Source: Anoplolepis gracilipes (taxonomy: Eukaryota > Arthropoda > Insecta > Hymenoptera > Formicidae). From it: a stretch of DNA of 64,000 nucleotides. Of the stretch, positions 48,101-58,572 are shown in pieces. The translations under genes and the position numbers were made by a program. Below the pieces are notes generated by a model. It was not told the DNA's origin, did not search any database, and saw only the letters and a program-made list of their open reading frames with translations. The stretch is from contig NC_132970.1 of assembly GCF_047496725.1 (NCBI RefSeq), positions 2,667,001-2,731,000 of the forward strand, written 5' to 3'. Numbering within the stretch: position 1 is the first letter of the stretch; every line of letters begins with the position of its first letter.

Positions 48101-49292
48101 GATACGTAAAGGAAATTTGGAAATTATAAATTCGTAATGGTACTCCCTTTTTCTCTATCTTGTTCTTTATATTTCTTATATATTTTTAATTTCTTTTTTT
48201 ATATACTATTTCTGTGTAAAGTATATAAAAATTTTTCTTGCTCAATCAAATCTATAAGCAGCAATGCGATGGTACTGTGTTTATTTACGAGAATTTTCTA
48301 AGAGTACCTAAGTAACTCTAAGTATTTGTTTCGTGCTATTTTCGCTCATACAGTTCGCTAGAGTATTTATTGATCCAAGCGCTCTTGAATTTGTGATTGA
48401 CCGTTACAAGGTCTTGGTGAGCACAGGATACGCCCTTACAAGTATGTAACACGAATGTAGCCGCCGGCATTCGACCCCGAGAAAGCTGAACCGCGTTTAT
48501 ACCTCGCGTTGCACGCGAGGTACAGTAGTTTCTCGAGCGACTCTAGCTCTTTTTCTCTCTCTCATTTTCTTTCTGTCTTCCTCTTTTTCTCTCTTTATCC
48601 CTCTCTTTCTCGAGAGCCCATTCATGCTCAGCTACCGCGCTGGCTGTTTTGCATGCACATCAATGGACCGCATGATTCTCGGAATACAGCTTCAGGATTA
48701 TTTCAGGATCGGCGTTCTGATCGAACTCCTTGTCATCTCGTGTTACGATGATTGTTCGTTCACGGCTGATCTTATTTATGGGATTAAAAATAGTGAAAAA
48801 AATAATTTTTTTTAGTTACTTTTTCATTTCTTAGTATTCCCTCAATCAAAAGATGCAATGTTTATGCAATATATATGCAATTTCTTTTGAATTTCCTAAT
48901 TTTTGTTTTATACAATAAAATGTTGTATATTTATGTTACGTATTCAAAGGTAAAAATAATGACTATATACAATGTGTTAGAATAAATATATTTCAAATTT
49001 TAATAGAGAAAATCACAAAGTTATTGAAAAAAATATCTGATATAGATATTTTTAATTAAAAATTCTTTGTCTGATTTCTTTGATACTCAATAATATTAGC
49101 CATAATATATTGTGGTAATATATGTTGAGGAAATGCAGTACTGTAATTAGATTTTGTAACAATTTTTTAAACTTTGAAATTTTATTCTTGTTATTAAATA
49201 AAAATTAAATCTTTAAGAATTTAATTAAAATAACTTTCTTTCTTTAATATAGATATAATCTGTACTTTCATAATTTCTTCTACATGAGTGTA
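45158..49292. other. non-coding stretch, mostly AT-rich
   Basis: AT-rich at 45290-46000, 46340-46620, 46980-47340, 47800-48350 and 48790-49290. CpG-bearing at 46080-46270, 47580-47760 and 48380-48760. The pyrimidine-rich tract at 48540-48620 explains the SLSLSHFLSV-type frame at 48509-48751. The only frame with a protein-like feature is 46645-46869, annotated separately. Confidence 0.5.
46645..46869 (+). CDS. candidate small secreted protein (unrecognised, weak)
   Basis: A 74-codon frame whose first ~28 residues look like a signal peptide: short polar start, a leucine/phenylalanine-rich core (LPLLLVFFLLCGLFSLA), then a polar VES/T boundary. The rest is a 46-residue unrecognised tail without cysteines, repeats or dibasic sites. 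The context before the ATG (CCAGATG) is not a strong insect start context, and the surrounding DNA is AT-rich with no splice or promoter signal I can defend. A hydrophobic N-terminus can arise by chance in AT-rich DNA, so this is a low-confidence call. It is not assigned to a family. Confidence 0.13.
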   Translation: MITHAIALPLLLVFFLLCGLFSLATVESTISRITDKSSGFGNERLHLAPDAFTPLHYSDVNAGIVARMISATWK

Positions 49293-49679
49293 TATGTACA
49301 GAGTGTATCGTAATTATCAGACATCCTCTATATAGGCGGATTTTCTGGCCAAGAGAGATGATTATTTCTCAGTGAAAATATTGAGCTATTAATAATTTTC
49401 GAGTTATAAGCGATTGAAAGAGAAGGGCTTTTTGCAAACTAAACTTTGTAGAGTTAAAAGATTAACATAATTACAGTCTGCAGTTAATTTCAGATGGAGT
49501 TTACCTTAATAAAATTTTAAATTAAGGCTTAGTTATAAAGCTACGTAATGGCAAAAATTAAGAGTTTGCAAAAAATAATAACCTTCCTCGATATTTTCGC
49601 TGAGGAAAAATCGTCTTCAAATTAGTCAAGAAATCCGTCCAATAAAAGGATATCTGGTAATCAGGATGCATCCTGTATA
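49293..49679. mobile_element. terminal-inverted-repeat element (MITE-like), about 390 bp
   Basis: The left arm 49293-49440 is an imperfect reverse complement of the right arm 49563-49679. Matching blocks read inward from both ends: TACAG, TGATTA-like or TAATTA-like, CAGATATCC or CAGACATCC, GGACGGATTT or GGCGGATTTT, CTCAGCGAAAATAT or CTCAGTGAAAATAT, and TTTTTGCAAACT. The ~120-bp centre has no coding frame. TATAT-like sequence lies at both outer edges, which may be a target duplication but is ambiguous in AT-rich DNA. The ends resemble the ACAGGGTGT-type termini widespread in insect genomes; I cannot assign a superfamily. Confidence 0.8.
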
Positions 49680-52590
49680 TAGCTTTATTACATTCCATAA
49701 TGTAATAAACGAATTTTATGTAATTTATTAAATATTATATTGCTATATAATGGATATTTATATTGAAAAATATATCTATCACGTACACAAATACATGAGT
49801 ACATAGTTCACTGTCTGAAAAAGATTATCGTTTTTATTAGTACGAATAGGAATTTTGGACATTGTTTAATTATGATGAGGCAGCTTTATATATCTTTTGT
49901 TACTATGTATTTGTTCTTTCCTATATATCTGAATAAGAATAAAAGGTCAAGATCTATTTAAAGCTTCGACTTATAAAGTTTCACACATACCATGTGTTTA
50001 TTTTTACTCTACAGCGCATCGTACTTAGTTATCTATAATCCCATTAAGTTTTCCAAGATTATATGCACATGACCGTGATTTTATCCCTTCGATTCTTTCA
50101 ATTAATTTTCTTTCACCTATTGATTTCCGCTCATACAGTTGAATTATCGTTTATGCACGATCGTTAAGTCGCATCCACGCGCTTGCCTGCTTAAGGAAAC
50201 TTGCACGTGCCTCGTTCTTTTCCTCTTTCAATTAATGTCCACTCATTCTCAATTAATCCGCACTGTCTGTATCGATTATTGCATACCACTTGTCGCTCCG
50301 AGGATCATCTTTATGGTTAAAGCATGTTTTAACGAAGCGTCTCGTAAAAACCTCGAACCTGTGATGCCTGCACGCTTAGCTGCAGATGTGTTTTTTTTTT
50401 TCCGTTGTGTATATAGATAATTGAATTAAATTGCTAAACTTCAGATAAACATAAAGGTTATAGCAAAACTTTCATTTGATTTTATTATTGATAATAGATT
50501 TAAATTATATTATGGTGAAAATAATTAACTTAATTCTAATGCTATATGAATAAATATATTTGTCACAAATAAAACTTATTAAAATAATGCAAGTTTTATT
50601 TTTTTTTAGGTATAATTTTTCGAGAAAACAAATTGTTATCATTATTACTATCAATAGCGTGACAATTTCGCCGTCGTCAACTCTTAGCGGATACTCGCAG
50701 CGGGGTATTCCTTCGACGAATCGCAAAATCGCAATATCACGAATCCAAGACTGGGACTTGACGAGCGAGATAATTCATCCCTGAAAAGGTTAATCGCAGC
50801 AGGACTTGAGCTTCTTTCGCTTCCGGCGAGTGGCTTACGAAAGGAAGAAAAAGAGGGCGAAAAAGGCGGGGCAGGAGGAGGAGGTGGAAAGATGAAGGAA
50901 GAAGAGAAGATAGTCCGAACTTTTCGGTATTTCGCTCACGCACGCATGCACGCGAGCACGCACGCACGCACGTACTCGCTTGCATGCGATAAAAATGCGT
51001 TGTAAAAACCGCGTTCTACGAAGGAATCATTCTCAGTCATCGATAAACTTCAATGAAAGATATTTTCGTTTGATAATATGTATCACATTATTTATACATC
51101 GCACGCGTACTGACAGATCTGTGTTGCGTAATAAACAATTTTGAAATTCATGTGAAAGTGATACGAATGACAAAGATATTCTGAAAAAATGATATTTGAA
51201 GAATAGCTGCAAAATTGTTTCTTAAAGACATTACAATATTTTCTTAAATAATTAATGAAAAGAAAAAGATTATAGAATTATTTAACCAATTATTCCTACA
51301 TTTTATGCAATAAATATAATTATATAATTTATATAATTATTAGTTAATAATTATAAATTAATATATTTTTTGTACAATGTTTAGATCATGTATATAAATT
51401 ATGTAATGTTTTAGTATTTTTTGGATAACCTGTTTTACAGAGATTAATGAGTGTAATTAATAATTATGTTTTAGAAGAAGGATAGAAAGCACTGAAGTCC
51501 GTACAAAATTACTGATAACAACTAATAAGGAAAGCTTGCAACTTAATTGTTTTAAATGTACTTTGTTAGAATTTATCGAGAGATTTATCGAATCACAGTG
51601 TATATATTTATGAGTTATGTTGTTTGCATTGTATACGAGAAAAATCTTAAACTCGTAGAATGGTAACGACCTCGCGCAATTGCCAAGAATGTTACACAAT
51701 TAATTGCGATAAAAATACTAATTAGAAAGTAATATATTATCATAACTATCTCGGCAACGAGATCGCCTAGTATCTTGGCAAATTTATCTGAAGCTTATCA
51801 ATGTGAATTATTCTGGAATTTTCTGCCGGTTAATCGTGAAGAGAATTCTTCTCAATTCTAATAACGGTTTCTTAGAAATTTGAGAGCTAATTTAGAGTTC
51901 GTCGCAATATAATTCCTGATACACACCACGCAGCCGCAAAGATTATCGGACCGTCGTTCTCTTTGCGAACATCGCCAACGTTATACAACGATCGGAACCG
52001 TTATAATTTCGACTGGAGCCTCGATTATTTCGGTGTCGTTGATATACAAAAATGATCCGTATGTCGCTCGGCATTTGGGCAGACCAGTCTTAAAGATGAC
52101 CACGGAATAAGTTGTACCATATCTTCTTAGTGTTCTTGCAACATTGTATTACTCGAATTATAGCAATTTGCGGTAAAGAACGAGTTATTCCTCGAGCAGA
52201 TTATTTTCGCCCAGTTGAGATTGTCGACCATCAACGTCAGAATGTTTCCTCGCATAAATTCAACACAAGCACTTTAATAATGATAAAACGGAGCATCGCG
52301 AGAAAGTAGCTGTCAGTGTTTTTCAGGCATGAAGATATCGAGATTTTTTATGAACCTCTGAAGTAAAACGTAAGTATACACCGGCGCGGCGGTGGTGAAT
52401 GATGAAAGTAATTGTCGTATATCTCTTTATATTTAGTAAAAAAGAAGTAGAACGCTATGTGACAATATAATGACCTTAATCGGTCACCTGATAGGCCTCT
52501 CCTCGAGCCGTCGACGTCCCGCGGGAAAATCCCATCGCGCGATATGGCTTTAAGGCCACGGCGCGGCGAGCGTTCTCGGTAGTCGCTCAC
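49680..52590. other. non-coding stretch
   Basis: AT-rich at 49680-50090, 50400-50620, 51170-51480 and 51530-51740. CpG-bearing at 50640-51010 and 51900-52100, and CpG-rich from 52480. A degenerate ACGC/GCAC tetranucleotide tract runs at 50935-50975. Frames at 50505-50985 overlap on opposite strands and are unrecognised. No gene called. Confidence 0.5.
50935..50975. repeat. degenerate (ACGC)n tract
   Basis: Repeated CACGCACGCATGCACGCG-like words with several interruptions, followed by TTGCATGC. Confidence 0.75.
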
Positions 52591-52652
52591 CTGTTGCGAT
52601 GCCCGTTCCAGCCGCAGGTGGGGCCGTGGGTGGGAGTGCTCCAGGTAAGAGG
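52591..52652 (-). other. candidate internal exon, minus strand (weak)
   Basis: On the minus strand a T/C-rich tract and AAACTGCAG acceptor are followed by 62 nt that are open in one frame (translation SYLEHSHPRPHLRLERASQQ) and then CAACAG|GTGAGC, a good donor. Acceptor, open frame and donor in register are better than average for this window. The peptide is not recognised, and the plus strand of the same DNA has a competing start-plus-donor signal (52599-52644), so one or both are chance. Confidence 0.15.
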
Positions 52653-55600
52653 CTGCAGTTTGATAAAAAGGAAGATATCTCCCTTCCTCTCCTTTCTCTC
52701 CCGTAGCACTGCTCTTCCTCAGAAAGAAAGGAAAAAAAGGCGGACGGAATGGGGGGAAAGAGACATCGAGAGAAAGAAAGAAAGAGAAGGAAAAGAGAGG
52801 AATGGGACCTCACTTTTACTTGCGAGGGAAGAGGAAGAGGTCGAAGGGAGTCCACCAGGCTGCCAGGCTGGCTGGCACGCTACGTGAGCGGCATGCACGC
52901 ACATCGTCCCTCCCTTTCTTCTCCTTCTCTCGTATCCCCCTTTTCTCTCCACATCACTCGCATACATCGTATTCTTCTTCTTTCTTCACCACTTTTGCCA
53001 TCGACTTCTTCTCCTTCGTTTATTAAGATTCGACCGCTCCTGCGTCCTGCGAATCACAACCCAGTGCCTAGGCTTTTTCTATTCGCTATCGTATTAAAAT
53101 AATTTTATAGCGATCACCTTAACAACGAAGGCAATTGAGATGCTCGATTAAACTATTAATTGTCATAAAGTGGTGTCTTGCGATAACCAATTGTATTACT
53201 TGTATAATCATGCTATTACATTGTTATGAATAGTAATAAAATATATTAATGTAAATTAAAAATAAATGGGAAGATATAATGGAAAAAAATAAACTTTGTG
53301 TAATGGTAAACTTGACACGTGCGATTATATACTTTTATATACATATATAAAATAAAAATATTCCATAGAATAAAGGACAAGCAACCATCGAGAATTAACT
53401 GATTTAATATTTACCATATATAGAATGACTGAATATCTACGCGATAGCAATTGGTTTGAGTGCAAAAAATTTCGCTTTACTATATTGCTGATCCGACGAT
53501 CCGATAATCGCGAATTAGATATCGGTGCCCGGCACGTCATTTGGCGGATACAGATCGTTCAATGTATTTTCTTACGGCAGAGAGATAATAATTTGAAACT
53601 AATGCAACGCGCGCACATCCACACGCTATAATGAAAAGTCAATCATTGGCTCGCGAGGTGTAATTCAATCTGAAGACTCGTTTGTGTCTGTTTCCATTAA
53701 AAATATCCCGTTAAAATAAGACGAGCCTGATTAAAATCGATATAAATACTTACAATTAGGATATCCTGTCGATCCAGAAATCTTCGGAGTAAACTACTCT
53801 GGGCCGTTTGAAATTAATAACTGACATGCGCATGTATGTGTGTAGTATGTATGTATATGACGTGCGAGCAGCCCCTGTTATCTGATGCGCGGTTATTAAT
53901 AATCGTGGCTGTTTATAAAACTGTTGTGTTAATGATATACTTACTTCACGACAAGCGGTACTTGCATTTGGTCAAGGTGTCACCAAATTTATAAACGGCG
54001 ACAATCCATAACCGTAAATGATATCTACGAACGACAGCGTGTGTGTTATACGCTCGTTAAAATAAATTGCGCGTGTATGTTGCACCTGCACCTACGCCCC
54101 GATACTTTAAATATACTTCATGAAGGATCTTGCTCGTAGGATCGCAAGACCGAGTGTCGAACAAAGTGTATAAATCGAAATGAGATATAGAATTTCTGCT
54201 CTTGCCTACGCATCCCTTGCAAATTCTTTCTAGAGATAAAGATTCTTCTTGCAACAAGTTCGCTTGTTGTTTTCTTTCTCAGGCTGTATCAATATTTGCA
54301 ATGTCGATTTTCAATCGTAATTAATAGATGTGTGTAAAGCCGTAATGGTACCAATGGATAAAAATACAATACACGATATCAACTTGTGCTTATACAAAGT
54401 TTATGTATTTACTTGCACGTATCATCCTTTCATTGAATCTGAATGTAGAGATTAAGTTTTTTAATGATCTTTTTCGTCTCTTTTATGCTACAAGATTTAA
54501 ATTATTTTCAAATTTAATTTAAATGTTTTTTTATATAAATGTTTTTGTTGTTTATTTTTGATAGAAATATTAATTTTCTGTATTTTTTTGCTCTTTCCTG
54601 TAATTCATTGTTATGTAAGAACAAAATTTATTTTTAAGTACGCATTATCATTATTATAGACAGCGAAAAATCTTGCTTTAGTCGACTACGCTTAGGCAAA
54701 TAAAATATAAGAAATGAAGCTTTGCTACTAAGAATGCTGATATTTCAAGAACGTCTCTTAATATTATTTAAGTTGCCGAAATAAATCAAACTTGATAAAT
54801 CCTCTCACAAATATTGAAATGTATGCAAATCACGAATGTCTAAACTTCAATCATAAGTATGTCATACGTTAAACCATCATCTTTTTGCCACGTAAACAAA
54901 TCAAAATGACAATGTTGTATTTTGATTGCCCTCAGGCAATCTAGGTGTCACATAAATTATAAATTCTTGCCTTTGCAACTTGTTTATCATTTACAGCACG
55001 CAATAACTATCATTTATGCTTATGCTTTATACGATTATTAATGTTACCTTAATTATAAAATGAAAATATTTTAAGTATTCGAGATTTACATTATTCGTGT
55101 TATAAATTCACGTTCGCTTAGAATCTATAAATTCGTCAACATATTATAAACGAAGACAAATTTATAAGGCGAAATTATAAAGTTAAAATAAGTGACGTCA
55201 TATTATAAAAACGTTCCTAAATACGCATGGAATAATTAAGCCTAATGAATGTGGATTATAAAAATTTTAACGTGACTCTATTCAGAAATAATAACTCGAC
55301 CTGAGAAAAATTAGAATCCAATTTCTACCTCGACATATATCGCGCGTATCGTCTTAATGCCACTTGAATCGACTGTGATATGTTTCTCTCGAAGCATATT
55401 ATTCACCGTATGTGAAAAATAGATATTTTATTGCGACTCTACTGAGGCGGAAAGAGTAGATAAATCGGCGGGCTATGGCCATGTAAGAACAAGGCGATAC
55501 TTCTCGGAGGCACGCTTGTAAGGTATAACCAACACGAGGGATCTTCGGGAACCTATGTCCTTGTAGCTCATACACGTGGTGTATGCTCGGCTGTCGTGCG

Positions 55601-55693
55601 ACCTGCACGTGCGCATTAAATGCGATACTTATGTGCGGTTAATATGTCCCGCGGCGCGGCGCGTTGAGCACCCCGCCGCCCTCCCGCCAGGCG
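52653..55693. other. non-coding stretch; purine tract then pyrimidine tract, AT-rich tail
   Basis: 52720-52860 is strongly purine-rich on the plus strand and 52900-53000 strongly pyrimidine-rich, with a GC-rich centre; this explains the overlapping R/E/K-rich and S/F/P-rich frames at 52550-53102. AT-rich at 53140-53420 and 54420-55330. A GATTGCC/GGCAATC hairpin is at 54924-54941. CpG-rich again from 55420 onward, densest at 55640-55690. No gene recognised. Confidence 0.5.
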
Positions 55694-55996
55694 AATTAAT
55701 TCGAGCGGCTCCGTCGATGTAATTAATAATTAGTCGAATGCTTAATTAGTAAACGAGCATTTCGACCAATTAGATTGCGCCGAGATGAAGCTGTGAATCG
55801 TCGCGCGTCTCCCGCTGAGAAAGAAGATCCCGACTGCTCTTCTGAACGTCGTCCAAGATCCGTTGTCCGCTGTCCACTTTCTTTCTCCTTCTCTCTCCCT
55901 TGTTGCCAACTAATTGCGAGATCTCGCGGCATGTAATTGGTCTTCCTTAATTAGACTTGCCCCGCGAGTCTCTGCTCGTTTCAGAGTGTTAATTGG
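55694..55996. promoter_or_regulatory. cluster of homeodomain-type TAATTA/TAATTG cores (candidate enhancer)
   Basis: Nine ATTA-type cores lie in about 300 bp that is otherwise CpG-rich: AATTAATT 55694, TAATTAAT 55720, TAATTAG 55727 and 55743, CAATTAG 55767, TAATTGC 55911, TAATTGG 55934, TAATTAG 55948 and TAATTGG 55990. TAATTA and TAATTG/CAATTA are the preferred sites of Antp-, Engrailed- and Lim-class homeodomains (established knowledge). Their repeated use in GC-rich DNA, where they should be rarer, suggests a regulatory element; the AT background of the wider window weakens this. A pyrimidine-rich tract (about 55876-55902) sits in the middle. No target gene is visible in the window. Confidence 0.3.
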
Positions 55997-58310
55997 ATTC
56001 AAGTCGACCAAGTTACCAAGTTGTATAAGACTCGCGCGGGAAAATAAATTTTCGTTTCTTTCAACGGTGCTTCGTGGAAGCTATGACGAAAATCGTTGAT
56101 AGTTGCTAACCTTTACGTATTTACACATGATGGTTGATCAATCAACTATCTTAACGTGTTATATCTTTTGAGATTGGTGACACTTAAATAAAAAATTACA
56201 AAGCGCGTATCGTACTTCTATAATATATAAAAGCATATATCACCTTTTAATATAAAAATATATTTATTTGTATTATAAATATCTTAATTATAACAGTATA
56301 TAATTTTACATTCATCAAGAATTATTTCTATAATTTACCTGACGATTATCATAAATAAATAATACAGCTAAGCATATAAATATAAAATGAGAAATAGCTA
56401 AAGAAATATAAAATAATAAATTAAGTTAAAATTTCATGGCGTGTAGAGCTCAAAGTGGACTTAGGAAATAGTTAAAGTTTTATAATTCAATTTTTCATGT
56501 TTTAATTATTTCGTTTAAAATGATAAACAATTATTTATTTTTGTTTTGGTTTAGATACGAAAACGTTCTTACAATTTGCTATGACGGCGCAGTTGGCGTC
56601 AGGAGAGCAACTGTCTCCCCCCCGGAGTCACTTTTTTGCCGCAATATTTTTCAAACCGGCGTAAAAGGCGAACCAGCTTCTGCGTAGGCAGGTGGATCAC
56701 CTGCAACCATCTCGGATGCCGGGGCGAATCCGGCAGCTCATACGCGAAAATTAGGGTAAACCGGTGAGGAGGAGGTAGAAGGCAAGAAAAAGCGTGGGGG
56801 CACTTGTGCAGACCCGTTCGATGATCTTTTGCCGGCAGCCGTAAAGAAATTCGTGAAGGAAATTCTTACTGATGCAGGATCACAAAAAGTTATACCAGAA
56901 ACTTCATCTCTCGACGAAGAGAGGAACAATGTATCAAAGCATGAATATTTTTGAAGATTGATACGAGACATTTAAATAGTTTTTGCATGAGTATTTTATA
57001 AAGTCACATAATTTTATTTTACTTTAATAAAACGATATTTGAAACGAAGATTTTATTGATATTTTTCATTAGATTGCATATAAATTAATATTTTTTTTAT
57101 TGTGAAAAAGAATAACCACTTTAACACTATTATCTTTTAAAAAATTATTTATTATTTTATGGATATAAGATTATATTTATAATATTATTAAATTACATGT
57201 AATATTTAAATCTCTCTGTTTTTCCTCTTCTTTTTTTTTTATTCATTATATATTCAAACTACTTCACAATTTCATCAGTTTTACTGCATTTTTCTCATAA
57301 AAACGAAATAATACACCGACGAATAATAAAGTTTCTTTTTCTTAGTTTTCACTTCTATCTTGGATCTTTAATTGCGTGATGTCCCCTTTAGACTAACAGG
57401 TAAGCGTGCGACGGATAATAGTTGGGGTGAAAGGTGAAACACTAGAAGTGACAGAAATGCATAATCGTATGTCTTCCTCTTGGGCCGTCACTCCCATTAA
57501 CTGTAAAATGCGCCCACTCCCGTACGCAGCCTTTGCGCTTCAACGACTTTAAAAACACAGATGTGATCGTTAGGATTCGTCGTAAATATGGCATGTGTAA
57601 TATAAGTTACTAAAATTATATTTTTGTTATTTAAATCTATCCATTTTTTGTACATATAATTCTTTATTCGATTTCTATAAAGAATTCTTTTTCATATTTT
57701 AGCGAGGTAAAAGAAAACACTATTATTCTATTTTACAAATCTTCATGTTTTCTTTCAAACGAAAGATACATATTCAAATTTCTGTGCATCTAGTTTTTTT
57801 AATGTATTTAAGTTTACTTTTTAACGCAATTTTTTTGCTAGCAAAAATCTTTAGAAATCTTTGATGTATTAATTTATATATGATACTTCATATAAAGACA
57901 AACAGAATTATGTTTTCAAATATTGTTAAATCAACAGATTTTGTTTATCAGAGTTTTTATTTTTTTTTTCGGGGATGTCCGAAAAAATTAAAACATATAA
58001 AATTCTTCAGATTTGTTCGATTTGATCGACAAAACCAAAAATCTTCGTAAAAAGAGAATCGCGCGAAAACTACATAGCTTGTCTTAAAGTATCCTTGACG
58101 GACGTGCAGAAGGGTTACTGCACCGCGAGGTGAAACCAGGACCGGACGTTGGTAGCCGAAGAGTAGCCCCTGTGGTAGCCGCGGAGTGGTAGCCCAAGGC
58201 TACTAGAAGATTGCCGGCAGACAGGTGGGTGAGGCGAAAGGATGGCTGAGGTAAAAGGTAGTAGATGGTGTTGTATGCCCCTCTTACCTCCGGTCTCCTC
58301 CTTCTTTTCC
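55997..58310. other. non-coding stretch with one protein-like open frame
   Basis: AT-rich at 56150-56570 and 56970-58080. A GC-richer island at 56580-56880 holds an 88-codon minus-strand frame without a start codon (56599-56865) and a GCAGGTG-GAT-CACCTGC hairpin near 56688-56704. At 57398-57404 ACAG|GTAAGC is a strong donor-like sequence without a supportable exon. Frames at 58084-58356 reflect the TTC tract that follows. Confidence 0.45.
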
Positions 58311-58331
58311 TTCTTCTTCTTCTTCTTCTTT
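58311..58331. repeat. (TTC)n trinucleotide tract
   Basis: Seven TTC/TCT units preceded by imperfect CTTC words and followed by TCGGGGCCC, which occurs twice (58332 and 58346). It gives lysine- or arginine-rich minus-strand frames and should not be read as a nuclear-localisation signal without other evidence. Confidence 0.9.
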
Positions 58332-58413
58332 CGGGGCCCCTTTTCTCGGGGCCCACTTAGCCGCACGCGAGCCTCCGAGTGCCCGGATAGAAGTCGAGTC
58401 CTCCTCTTTTTTT

Positions 58414-58431
58414 CTCTTCCTCTCTCTATCT

Positions 58432-58484
<53 letters not shown>

Positions 58485-58509
58485 GGGATAGAGAGAGGAA
58501 GAGATATAG

Positions 58510-58563
<54 letters not shown>

Positions 58564-58572
58564 GACTTCCAA
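58414..58572. repeat. two (TA)n arrays with inverted flanks
   Basis: The first TA array (58435-58481) is flanked by 21-bp inverted arms 58414-58434 and 58483-58503 with one mismatch (CTCTTCCTCTCTCTATC side and GATAGAGAGAGGAAGAG side). The second TA array (58514-58561) is flanked by AGTTGAAT-like and ATTCGACT-like inverted words. The tract can form long AT hairpins. It accounts for the long YIYIYI frames at 58115-58714 (minus) and 58242-58580 (plus). Confidence 0.93.
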
